The notes: a model not told the origin generated them from the letters alone. DNA of 13,599 nt from Gammaproteobacteria bacterium UBA2810 (GCA_002351705.1 DEHC01000039.1:1-13599); one strand, 5' to 3'; shown: positions 6,373 through 13,599, counted from the first letter of the stretch. A program made the numbers and translations.

Positions 6373-7119
6373 ATGACTATCGATGAACCGAAGAAGAACA
6401 AGGAAGAGCTGATTCAGCTTTGGCATGACGGAAAAATCGACGATGACGAGTTTGATGAGCAGATGAGGAAGTACTATGAAGAGCTGATTCAGCTCAGGAA
6501 GGACGGGAAAATCGGCTGGTACGAGTTCCTTCTGTCCTATACCGATTACATTTCCAGCTGTTACAGCGGATGGCTTGCAGAAGGACACGGGGCTGATGAG
6601 GAGGATGCGAAAAATTTTCTTCGTTCTTCTGATCCTGCAATTCTGATTTTATTGAAAGATGATGGCCTTATTACAGAGAATGAGTTTCTCCTCGGAGAAA
6701 ATACCGAATTTCATGAGGAATATCTGGCCTGGCTTCATGGAAGGGAACCCACCGAGGAAACCGCAGAGAAATTCAAAAAGAGTAAGGAAGAGCTGATTCA
6801 GCTCAAGAAGGACGGAAAAATCGGCTGGAACAAGTTCCTTCTTTCCTATAGCAAGTATCTTTCCGCCCCTTACATCGAATGGCTTGCAGGACATGAGCAG
6901 AACGATGTGAATGCGAAAAACTTTATTCTTTCTGATGGTGGAATTCTGAATATATTGGAAGATTATGGTCTTGTTACAGAGAATGAGTATCTCCTCGGAA
7001 ATACCGAATTTCATTTCCAATATATGGTCTGGCTTAATGGAAGGGAACCAACCGAGGAAACCGCAAAGGAATTCAATAAGATTCCTCTTGAAGAACTTAT
7101 GGAAGGTGTAGAATACTAA
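6373..7119 (+). CDS. Acidic repeat protein of unknown function (SHOCT-like helical repeats)
   Basis: ATG 6373 is preferred over GTG 6367 because AGGAG at 6361-6365 is seven bases from the ATG but only one from the GTG. The product has 248 residues, is acidic and lacks a signal peptide or membrane helix. It is built of repeats. EELIQL-x2-DGKI occurs at residues 11, 36 and 139. A longer unit of about 103 residues (EELIQL.KDGKIGW..FLLSY, then L.TENE.LLG..EF and WL.GREPTEETA) occurs twice, from 36 and from 139. The 'L..L..DG.I...EF' pattern resembles SHOCT-type short helical hairpins, but this is an impression, not a database match. The DNA is visibly AT-richer than its neighbours, suggesting separate acquisition. 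It has its own likely promoter and terminator. Function unknown; protein-protein binding is the best guess. Confidence 0.8.
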   Translation: MTIDEPKKNKEELIQLWHDGKIDDDEFDEQMRKYYEELIQLRKDGKIGWYEFLLSYTDYISSCYSGWLAEGHGADEEDAKNFLRSSDPAILILLKDDGLITENEFLLGENTEFHEEYLAWLHGREPTEETAEKFKKSKEELIQLKKDGKIGWNKFLLSYSKYLSAPYIEWLAGHEQNDVNAKNFILSDGGILNILEDYGLVTENEYLLGNTEFHFQYMVWLNGREPTEETAKEFNKIPLEELMEGVEY

Positions 7120-7141
7120 AATTTTCGCTCGTCTTACATCC

Positions 7142-7180
7142 AAAAGCCCCTGACAGCTGAAAAGCTGTCAGGGGCTTTTT
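7142..7180 (+). terminator. Strong intrinsic terminator
   Basis: A perfect 17-bp stem (AAAAGCCCCTGACAGCT, 7142-7158, with its complement at 7163-7179) is closed by a GAAA tetraloop and runs into TTTTTGTTTTT. It lies 22 bases after the repeat-protein stop and separates that gene from the SMC-like operon. An A-run at the 5' side of the stem means it could also work on the other strand. Confidence 0.93.
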
Positions 7181-7224
7181 GTTTTTAAAACACGGGAAGC
7201 AGACTTCAATAATGCTGAACCGCG

Positions 7225-7254
7225 TTCCTGTTTCCGCTCCTCACCCGCTATAAT
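7225..7254 (+). promoter_or_regulatory. Candidate promoter of the SMC-like operon
   Basis: A perfect TATAAT at 7249-7254 follows TTCCTG (7225-7230) at 18-base spacing; the -35 is poor, so an activator may be needed or expression may be low. The transcript would start near 7261, leaving a leader of only about 16 bases before the ATG at 7277. Confidence 0.5.
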
Positions 7255-7276
7255 ATCCGCATCAGAAAGAAGGCAC

Positions 7277-10200
7277 ATGAGCGGAGAGAACATGCCAGAG
7301 GCAATCGGAGCATCAGCACAGCCCGGAACTGTAGGAGCAGAGGCAGGAGAAATGAACGAGGATATGTCCGTATCAAAAGACGCTCCCGAATCACCGGCCG
7401 CAAAGCCTGCCGCGGGCCTCAGGAGCATCATACTCATCCACTCCTACCTCTCCTCACGCCCGGGCGCCGGCTCCCAGATAGCGGCAGAGTTCCGCGTCGG
7501 GGAACACACCCAGGTGAACGGCGCTAACGGCTCCGGGAAAACGAGCCTCCTCCGTCTCATCCCGGTGTTCTACGGCATGGACCCCGGGCGCGCGGTAACA
7601 AGGAGCTCGGTAAAGCGGAGCTTCACCTCCTACTATCTCCCGACTGACCGCAGCTACATCATCTTCGAGTACGTGACAGGGCTCGGGAAGCCCGCCCTCG
7701 CTGTGCTCACGAGAAGCGGGCAGAACACCGTGAACTACCGCTTCATCTCCTCCTCGTTCAGTGAGGTGAGGGACGTCTTCATTGAAAAGATCACCGATCC
7801 CTCCGGCACCGAGTCCTGGCAGGGAGCCTCCCGCGAGAAGTACACCAGAGCCCTTTCAGACAGAAAAGTAAAGTTCACGAGGCTCCTCGGGAGCATCGAC
7901 GAGTACCGCTCGGTAATCGGCAACCTCCCCGGAAGAAATTCTCCCGGAGCGGAGTTCCTCAACTACTCCCTCTGCGCTAACGGCAACCGCCTGATGCACA
8001 TCGAGAAGATCGCGCAGAGCCTTATAACGGGACGGGTGAGCCTCGAGAACATGAAGCTCCTCATCGCTGACATCCTGAACTCCCAGAGCTCCGAGGTGAG
8101 CCTCCAGGTGAACAGAGCGGCCCTCCGCGAGGTTACGTCGGACTGCCGCGGCATCAGGGCCTTCCTCGGGAAGGAAAAGGAGTTCCGCGGCTACGCGGAA
8201 AATGCCCTCAGGCTCGCCTCGCTCAGAAAGCAGCTCCTCACCCTGCGGACCGGGATTAACGCTGCCCTTGCCGCCGCGCAGGAGCGCTCCGCCTCCATAA
8301 GGTCAGAGATTGACGAGAGCGGCCGGAGCCTCGCGGAGAGAATCTCAGCACTCGAGGAGAGGAGGAACCAGGCGCAGCAGGCGCTCGCGGCGAAGGACCT
8401 GGAGAAAAAGGACACCGAGCGGGAGTGCGCGCAGATCGAGGCGCGCCGCGAGGAGTACGACAAAGAGAGCGTCGAGGAGAAGCGGCAGGCCGTCATGGCC
8501 ATACCCGCCATGGAGGAGGAGCTCCGCGCTGACCGGAAGTCCTTCGAGCGCATCGCGAATGACTTTGACGCAGTGGGGAGCCTCATAGACGGAAGGAAGG
8601 CCCAGAAGGAGAGCGCCTTTCAGAAGGAGGCTGCCCGCATTGCCGCTGAGCGGCATGAGGCCGCGGAGAAGGCCGCAGCGCAGAAGTCAGGGATCCTCTC
8701 CGAGAAGTCAGAGGCCGAAAGGTCACTCGATGAGAGCTTCTACAAGGAGCGCCTTGAACTCGGGCAGAAGAAGTCAGATTTTGAGGCCGCAATCAGGAAG
8801 AACGAGTCAATCCTTCAGAACACCGCCCTCCTCGCGGACGCAGACGCCCTGAGGCAGAAGGAGGCCGCGGAGAAGGCCCTGGGGGACTTCCGCGACTCCC
8901 TCGGCTCCGCCTCACGGGAGCTCCTCGGCACGGAGGAGAAAATCCGGCAGCAGGAGGAGCTTCTCCGGCAGAAGGACAGTGAGCTCGCGGCGCTCCGCGG
9001 AAGGCGCTGCGATAATGTCTCCGAGATGGAGCGCCTCAGGAGCATTTCAGACGCCCCGGAGAATTCCCTCCTCTCGTTCCTTGAGAGCAGTGTCCCCGGC
9101 TGGGAGGAGACCATAGGGAAGACCGTGCGGGAGGATCTTCTCCTCCGCACCGACCTCAGGCCGGAGCTCATCCCTGGGCGCGCGGACTCGGCGCCCGGAG
9201 CAGGGAAAGAGGGAGGCTCATCCGCGCTCCGCGAGGCGCTCCCCGGCATCCTCATCGACACCTCAAGGATTGAGTCCGCCCCGGCGCGCGAAAGGGATTC
9301 GGAGAGCAGGAAGGCGGAGCTTGACGCCGAAATTGAGGACACTGACCGGAAAATCGAGGCCGCAGCCGCAGAAAAGCGCGCCGCTGAGGAGTCCCTCTCG
9401 AAGCTTCACCTCCAGAAATCCGCCCTTAAGGAAAGGATTGAGGACACGGGACGGGCCGAGGAGCTCCGGAAGGCCATATCTGACGCTGAGGAGAGAGTGA
9501 AGGAGAGCGCGGAGAAAAAGGCCGCCGGGATCCGGAGCCTCCTAAAAGAGCTTAAGGCACAATCAAACGGCCTTGAGAAGGAGCGGGAGGATGCGGAGAA
9601 GAGCCACAGTGAGGAGCTCACGAGGCTCCGTCAGGCGTTCCTCGAGCGCACCGCGGCCGTTGACGCCGAGGTGAGCGAGAGCGACGCGGCGGCCGGGGAG
9701 AAGCTCCGGTCCCTCACTGAGTCCCACAGAAAGGAGATGTCTGCCCTCGAGAGCGAGAAGAAGGAGCTCCTCGGGAAGAAAGGCATCGATGACGGGACGG
9801 TCAAACTCTGGCATGAGCGCATCAGCGAGGGCGAGCGGAAAATCGCCGAGGCCGAGGGCTTCCGTGACATCGTCGCGGAGTACCAGAACTGGAAGAGGGA
9901 CTCCTGGAGCAGGCTCGACACGCTGCGCTCAAGGCTGCAGGCCATCACCCTTGAGGCAAAGGACCTAGGGAAGGAACTCAGCGGCGCGAAGGCAGAGCTC
10001 CGCGCGGCGCGCGACGAGCGCTCAAAGGCCGAAAAGGAGCTCTCCGGGCGCCTCCGCGAGTCTGACGCGCTCGTGAGCCGCCTCATGCTCATAAGGAACA
10101 GCTTTGACTCCCGCGCGGCCGAGCTCCCGGCGGCACCCCTCCCGGAGAACGAGCCCCTGCCTGACGCCACGGGCCTTGCGGACGATGCGGAGAAAGCGCT

Positions 10201-11215
10201 CCGCGAGTATGAGCGCCTGAAGGAATGTCTCATCTCGGACACCGACACGGTGAGGAGCTTTGTCTCGGGGAGCAGCTGCCCCTGGGAGGAGCTGAGGCGC
10301 GGCATCGCGGGGCTCACCTCCCGGAAGGAGCAGTCCGACGAGATGAGGGAGCTCTTCCCGGGCTTTGACATCAGTGAGGCCTCATCCCCCGAGAAGGCTG
10401 AGCTTTTGAAGCCCCTCGCGACCCTCTACCGGAGCACCGCGTACCTCCTCGTCATCCGCGACGAGTACGACATCTACGTGCCGCAGAACGTCGCGGGGCT
10501 CATCTCGAACGCGAGAAACCAGGGGCAGATCATCGACAACTTCTACGAGAAGCTCCGGAAGTTCCACGAGAGCATCGCCTCCATAAGCCGCCAGATCGGG
10601 GAGGCGATAAGAGAGCGCATCCGCTTCAGCGAGATCAGCCTCTTCGAGGTGAAGCTCGAGTCAAGAATTGAGAGCCTCCGCTGCGCCGAGTCCCTCCGGA
10701 AGGTCACGAGGCTCTTCCGGGAGTGGCTGATGGAAGGGGGCACCGGGCTTCCCGGAGAGGAGTTCGTCTCGTCCCTTGAGAGCTTCCTCGGGAGCATCAA
10801 GGATCTCGACACCTCCACGGAGAGCCTATTCGACATCGTCTTCACGGTGAACGAGAACGGGCACCTCAAGACCGCGAGGACCTCGGGTGAGCTCGAGGGA
10901 CTCAGCTCCAACGGCATAACGTTCCTCATCATCTGCGTCCTCTATATAAGCCTCATCCACATCGAGAGGCAGAGGCAGAACATCATGATCGCCTGGCCGG
11001 TGGACGAGATCGCCCGCCTTTCGAGCGAGAACACCCACCGCCTGATGGGGCTCCTCTCGGACAACAACATAGCGATGATTTCGGCGGCGCCGGAGTTCAA
11101 CACCTCGCTTCTCGGGGAGTTCCCGAACATCTACTACATCGGTCAGTCCGGGGTGCTCACCAACACCGCACCGGAGGACAGCCTGGACAAAGTAATGAGG
11201 AGCCTCGGAGCCTAA
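7277..11215 (+). CDS. SMC-like condensin ATPase (MukB/MksB/JetC class; DUF3584-like)
   Basis: This 1312-residue protein has the SMC plan. An N-terminal ATPase half-head carries Walker A GANGSGKT (82-89) and the YLP motif (120-122, SYYLPTDRSYIIFEY); GKT plus YLP is how I remember Pfam DUF3584. Long charged coiled coils (about 300-590 and 680-1010) flank a hinge-like region near 595-670 (SVPGWEETIGKTVREDLLLR). The C-terminal half-head has a signature-like GLSSNG (1208-1213), Walker B NIMIAWPVDE with D1243/E1244, and a D-loop LSSEN. Such proteins dimerise, bind a kleisin and WHD partners, and extrude DNA loops. The ATG at 7277 follows GAAGG with short spacing; the first 48 residues are low-complexity and outside the family match, so a start at 7292, 7352 or 7364 is possible. 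It directly abuts the next gene (TAAATG). Whether it serves chromosome organisation or plasmid defence cannot be read from sequence. Confidence 0.87.
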   Translation: MSGENMPEAIGASAQPGTVGAEAGEMNEDMSVSKDAPESPAAKPAAGLRSIILIHSYLSSRPGAGSQIAAEFRVGEHTQVNGANGSGKTSLLRLIPVFYGMDPGRAVTRSSVKRSFTSYYLPTDRSYIIFEYVTGLGKPALAVLTRSGQNTVNYRFISSSFSEVRDVFIEKITDPSGTESWQGASREKYTRALSDRKVKFTRLLGSIDEYRSVIGNLPGRNSPGAEFLNYSLCANGNRLMHIEKIAQSLITGRVSLENMKLLIADILNSQSSEVSLQVNRAALREVTSDCRGIRAFLGKEKEFRGYAENALRLASLRKQLLTLRTGINAALAAAQERSASIRSEIDESGRSLAERISALEERRNQAQQALAAKDLEKKDTERECAQIEARREEYDKESVEEKRQAVMAIPAMEEELRADRKSFERIANDFDAVGSLIDGRKAQKESAFQKEAARIAAERHEAAEKAAAQKSGILSEKSEAERSLDESFYKERLELGQKKSDFEAAIRKNESILQNTALLADADALRQKEAAEKALGDFRDSLGSASRELLGTEEKIRQQEELLRQKDSELAALRGRRCDNVSEMERLRSISDAPENSLLSFLESSVPGWEETIGKTVREDLLLRTDLRPELIPGRADSAPGAGKEGGSSALREALPGILIDTSRIESAPARERDSESRKAELDAEIEDTDRKIEAAAAEKRAAEESLSKLHLQKSALKERIEDTGRAEELRKAISDAEERVKESAEKKAAGIRSLLKELKAQSNGLEKEREDAEKSHSEELTRLRQAFLERTAAVDAEVSESDAAAGEKLRSLTESHRKEMSALESEKKELLGKKGIDDGTVKLWHERISEGERKIAEAEGFRDIVAEYQNWKRDSWSRLDTLRSRLQAITLEAKDLGKELSGAKAELRAARDERSKAEKELSGRLRESDALVSRLMLIRNSFDSRAAELPAAPLPENEPLPDATGLADDAEKALREYERLKECLISDTDTVRSFVSGSSCPWEELRRGIAGLTSRKEQSDEMRELFPGFDISEASSPEKAELLKPLATLYRSTAYLLVIRDEYDIYVPQNVAGLISNARNQGQIIDNFYEKLRKFHESIASISRQIGEAIRERIRFSEISLFEVKLESRIESLRCAESLRKVTRLFREWLMEGGTGLPGEEFVSSLESFLGSIKDLDTSTESLFDIVFTVNENGHLKTARTSGELEGLSSNGITFLIICVLYISLIHIERQRQNIMIAWPVDEIARLSSENTHRLMGLLSDNNIAMISAAPEFNTSLLGEFPNIYYIGQSGVLTNTAPEDSLDKVMRSLGA

Positions 11216-11857
11216 ATGGAAACTTCAAGAAACCTTAAAAGGGAGACGCTTGAGGATCTCCTGGAGGGAAAGTTCATCAGCATGGAGACCGACGCCGACG
11301 AGTTCCGCTACCTCTCGGCGGAGGGAACTGTGGAGGATTTGGGCACAGTGCTCCGCGAGTTCGGGCGCACAATCAGGAAGACGAGGACCGGGAGCGCCTT
11401 CTACCTCGTCTGGGAGAGCCTCGGGACAGCCGAGCAGCGGAGCGTCCGGAGCGAGTTCCGGGAGTTCCGCAACACCCTCCGCCCGGTTGTGGACTTCCTC
11501 CTCCTCGTGATGAACGCCTCGCAGAGCGACGTGCCGCTCCGCTCCGGGGATACCATCAGCGTCTCAGATCTTTCGGTGAGGATTGAGGACAACCCGCCCC
11601 AGAGGAAGAAGCTTGAGGAGATCGCGACGCTCCTCAGCGTCCGCCGCGAGACTGTCTCGGAGCGCACCGCGGGGGTCCTCGACGAGCTCGCGAAGGAGGG
11701 GCTCACCGTCCTCCGGAACCGCGACGCGCAGGTCTATCTCGTCACGGGGAAAATCGACTACTTCTACGAGGTCCTGGACTACATCGACTCCCGCGAGAAG
11801 ATCACGGAGGAGGCTTCTGAGTCAGCAGACTCAGGTGAGGAGGACATCTTCTCATGA
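11216..11857 (+). CDS. MukE/MksE/JetB-like winged-helix condensin subunit
   Basis: This 213-residue protein starts at the ATG touching the stop codon of the ATPase gene, with GGAG five bases ahead, so translation is coupled. The N-terminal half (LLEGKFISMETDADEFRYL at 15-33, then TVLREFG and RTGSAFYLVW) has the 'll..G.fI....d...f..L' and '..g..yyLv' features of MukE/JetB-type proteins. Residues 132-160 (EEIATLLSVRRETVSERTAG) form a helix-turn-helix, followed by a wing ending in VYLVT (173-177). The last 20 residues are acidic. In this class the E subunit is a tandem winged-helix protein that dimerises and clamps kleisin and DNA. Assignment rests on these features plus position between an SMC-like and a kleisin-like gene. 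Pairwise similarity in this family is low, so the subtype (Mks or Wadjet) is open. Confidence 0.72.
   Translation: METSRNLKRETLEDLLEGKFISMETDADEFRYLSAEGTVEDLGTVLREFGRTIRKTRTGSAFYLVWESLGTAEQRSVRSEFREFRNTLRPVVDFLLLVMNASQSDVPLRSGDTISVSDLSVRIEDNPPQRKKLEEIATLLSVRRETVSERTAGVLDELAKEGLTVLRNRDAQVYLVTGKIDYFYEVLDYIDSREKITEEASESADSGEEDIFS
11817..11834 (+). repeat. Hairpin at the E-F gene junction
   Basis: CTGAGTC-AGCA-GACTCAG is a perfect seven-base-pair hairpin in the last codons of the E-subunit gene, ending four bases before the AGGAGG that serves the next ATG at 11854. It could tune coupling or expression ratio between the two subunits; chance is possible. Confidence 0.35.
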
Positions 11858-13116
11858 GCGGATACTCGAACGGGGACGCGATAAGGAGGCTCCTCAAGGC
11901 CCTCTCCGACGGGCGCGATCTCATCACGGAGGCGTACAACGCCGGGGGCGCCCTGCCCGCGGGATTTGATCCGGATGACCAGAAGCTTCTCTCCCTGAGA
12001 CTCTTCAGGGTATTCACCGGGACGCCTGACGGCTACCTCCTGAGCCCGGGGCTCGGCGAGGTCATCGCGACCGCCCTCCGCGAGGACCGCTCCGGCTATA
12101 TCGACACCGCCTTCGAGAAGCGTCTCCAGGACGCCGAGGAGTACGCCGCGCGCGCCGCAAGGCACCGGAAGGAAGGACGGTACGCTGACGCGGACATCGC
12201 GCTTAAGTCCCTCAAGGACGCGGTGCGCTCCATCGACTATGGCGTCCGCCACACCGTCGAGAGGCTCGATCTCCGGATCACGAACCGCTTCGGCTTTGTG
12301 ACTTCCCTTGACGACAAGATCGCGGAGAACCAGCACGCGATAGACGACACCTCAAGGCTCATAGAGAGTTTGGGGAAGTTCACGCTCGCGCATTTTGACG
12401 AGGTCTCTGGCGGCGACCGGGAGGTCTACCGCATCCTCCGCGCGCTCTCCGACAGCATCGACGAGTCCAGAAGGCTCCTCTCCGCGGTCCTTACGAGGCT
12501 CTCGATGCTCCTCATGGTGTTCCGCCGCGAGGAGCGGGAGACCGGAGTCCTCAGGAGCTTCTCGGAGTGGTTCAGGAAAAATAACGGCGCTGCGGTGCGG
12601 GATTTGGGCGATGATGAGGAGATCCCGCGCCTCCTCTGGATCCCGGAGGCTCTGCGCTCCGGCGGGCACGCGGACCTCGGGAACGCCGCTGAGAGCGAGA
12701 CACTCTCCGAGATTATCGACAGGCTCCCTCAGGCGAAACCGGCCGCTGCCCCGAAGGCGCCGGAGCCGGCGGCTACTGCGGTAAAGCCGGGGGAGAGAAC
12801 AGAGGAGCTTCACTACGGCGGGTTCGAGAAGGATTTCCGGGAATTTGCCCTCACCGCGGCGTCAGACCCCGGGAAGGACGCCGACGCTGCGGAGTACTAC
12901 AGGGAGCACGGGCTCTCCGCGAAGTACCGGCTCGATCACTGGCTCTTCGGGCTCCTCTCCTCGTTTGCCTGCATGCCGGAGGAAAGGCGCCGGGTGTTCA
13001 GGATCGTGCCGGTGAAAAGGGCCTACTTCGGGGACGTTACAGAGGGCGGGAGCAGCCCCTCGGGGACGTTCGAGCTCAGGAACCTCCTGGTGTCGGTAAG
13101 GAAATACGGAGAATAA
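11854..13116 (+). CDS. Kleisin-like condensin subunit (MukF/MksF/JetA-like)
   Basis: This 420-residue protein overlaps the E-subunit gene by ATGA and has AGGAGG ten bases upstream. Its plan fits a MukF-type kleisin. Residues 1-90 look like a winged-helix N-domain (DAIRRLLKAL..., GYLLSPGLGEVIATAL). Residues 95-270 are a helical, probably coiled-coil middle (RTAF/RLQDAEEYAARAARHRK-like heptads, RILRALSDSIDES). Residues 291-318 are a Pro/Ala-rich flexible linker. Residues 320-420 form a compact C-terminal domain (HYGGFEKDFREFAL, LDHWLFGLLSSF) that would cap the SMC head. There are no membrane or catalytic motifs. Direct sequence similarity to MukF or JetA (DUF3375) is not something I can see strongly; the call rests on architecture and on the operon. 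No intrinsic terminator is evident downstream and no jetD-like gene follows. Confidence 0.66.
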   Translation: MSGYSNGDAIRRLLKALSDGRDLITEAYNAGGALPAGFDPDDQKLLSLRLFRVFTGTPDGYLLSPGLGEVIATALREDRSGYIDTAFEKRLQDAEEYAARAARHRKEGRYADADIALKSLKDAVRSIDYGVRHTVERLDLRITNRFGFVTSLDDKIAENQHAIDDTSRLIESLGKFTLAHFDEVSGGDREVYRILRALSDSIDESRRLLSAVLTRLSMLLMVFRREERETGVLRSFSEWFRKNNGAAVRDLGDDEEIPRLLWIPEALRSGGHADLGNAAESETLSEIIDRLPQAKPAAAPKAPEPAATAVKPGERTEELHYGGFEKDFREFALTAASDPGKDADAAEYYREHGLSAKYRLDHWLFGLLSSFACMPEERRRVFRIVPVKRAYFGDVTEGGSSPSGTFELRNLLVSVRKYGE

Positions 13117-13599
13117 GAAACAGGGAGGCAGGCAGCGGCTGCCGGATAGAGATCCTGCTCGCGCTCCGGCTTACGCCTAACCGCCGTCAGGGAAACGATT
13201 CGGGCGTAAAGCCTCATCCGCCCCGAAAAACGAGTGGATGTCGGCACGGAAAACCGCCGGATCCGAGAGAATCATCCATGCGGCGAAGAGCGGCAGCGTG
13301 GAGCGAGACGGCATATGCGCCGATTACCGGAATCATCCCTGCGGCAGAGGGCGACAGGGCCGCGCGAACCATCCCTCTCCCGTCAGTGAGCGTGAAAGGC
13401 TTTCCCAAAAGAGTTCCACGGTGCTTCTACGCATTTGACGTGCCCCTCCCGGAATACTCCACCTGCCGCCCAACCCCACAAGATCGATTAATCCATCGAT
13501 GAGCAATCATCTACAATGCTCTCAATCAGCACATGTATTCCTAAACATCGCTTATACCTGACGGAAGCTTGAGTGTAACTCACAGTGAGCAGTAGATTC
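13117..13599. other. Downstream region without an intact gene
   Basis: About 480 bases hold no complete gene. The only imperfect palindrome just after the operon (GGCAGCGGCTGCC, about 13130-13142) lacks a loop and T-run, so it is not a credible terminator. Minus-strand fragments at 13177-13434 are described separately. The last 130 bases are AT-richer and may contain promoter sequence, but nothing definite. Confidence 0.45.
13177..13434 (-). pseudogene. Possible decayed small membrane-protein gene
   Basis: An ATG at 13434 has a good ribosome binding site (GGAGGGG, eight bases away) and reads MRRSTVELFWESLSRSLTGE, then GWFARPCRPLPQG and a stop. In other minus-strand frames, immediately following, lie hydrophobic segments: SAAGMIPVIGAYAVSLHAAA and then LPLFAAWMILSDPAVFRADI, ending in a TAG at 13177. 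Joined across two frameshifts they would make a protein of about 85 residues with two membrane helices. I do not recognise it. This may be a chance assembly; the ribosome binding site and the succession of frames are the only support. It is convergent with the kleisin gene. Confidence 0.25.

Noticed and set aside
6411..6456. EF-hand calcium-binding loops in the repeat protein (DGKIDDDEF resembles DGxIxxxEF)
   Set aside because: The first two ligand positions of the loop (D at 1 and D/N at 3) are absent in every repeat, so calcium binding is not supported.
8191..10371. Several long minus-strand frames inside the SMC-like gene
   Set aside because: They are Ser/Arg/Leu-rich complements of the Glu/Lys-rich coiled coil in a GC-rich gene, a known source of spurious open frames.
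7277..13116. Calling the operon a full Wadjet (JetABCD) system
   Set aside because: No JetD is present, gene order is reversed, and the ATPase looks more like the DUF3584/MksB type than JetC as far as can be judged by eye.

Overview
This window comes from a bacterium with a fairly GC-rich chromosome and strong GGAGG-type ribosome binding sites. Paired AAA-ATPase/PD-(D/E)XK genes, HicAB and RelB/DinJ modules, and an SMC-like operon are all common in anaerobic, often gut-associated bacteria. Nothing in the sequence fixes the lineage, so I name no genus. No rRNA, tRNA or CRISPR array was seen.

Layout. (1) Positions 1-207, minus strand: the 5' part of an unrecognised gene running off the window. 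(2) 537-4183, plus strand: two tandem, full-length paralogues with an N-terminal AAA-ATPase-like domain and a C-terminal PD-(D/E)XK nuclease-like domain. The first copy keeps its catalytic residues. The second keeps the Walker motifs but has lost the nuclease residues. (3) About 4215-6261: a graveyard of small decayed genes. On the minus strand, in transcription order, lie a hicA remnant, a hicB remnant broken by three apparent one-base losses, a RelB/DinJ antitoxin cut by an in-frame TGA, and a duplicated unrecognised small gene whose second copy is frameshifted. On the plus strand is the C-terminal piece of a serine recombinase. (4) 6373-7119, plus strand: an AT-richer gene for an acidic protein built of repeated 'EELIQL..DGKI..EF' units, with a plausible promoter and a textbook intrinsic terminator. 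(5) 7277-13116, plus strand: a tightly coupled three-gene operon for an SMC-like ATPase with the GKT and YLP motifs I associate with DUF3584, a MukE/MksE/JetB-like winged-helix protein and a MukF/MksF/JetA-like kleisin candidate. (6) 13117-13599: no intact gene; minus-strand fragments look like a decayed small membrane protein.

How the parts fit. The operon should encode a condensin of the MukBEF/MksBEF/Wadjet class, which extrudes DNA loops and acts in chromosome organisation or plasmid exclusion. Two points stand out. The gene order is ATPase-E-F, the reverse of the mukFEB/mksFEB and jetABCD orders I know. No jetD/mksG topoisomerase-like nuclease gene is visible on either side. The AAA/nuclease pair, the toxin-antitoxin debris, the recombinase remnant and the compositionally distinct repeat-protein gene all suggest an accessory, defence-rich region with repeated gene gain and loss. 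A working link between the AAA/nuclease pair and the condensin-like operon is only a hypothesis.
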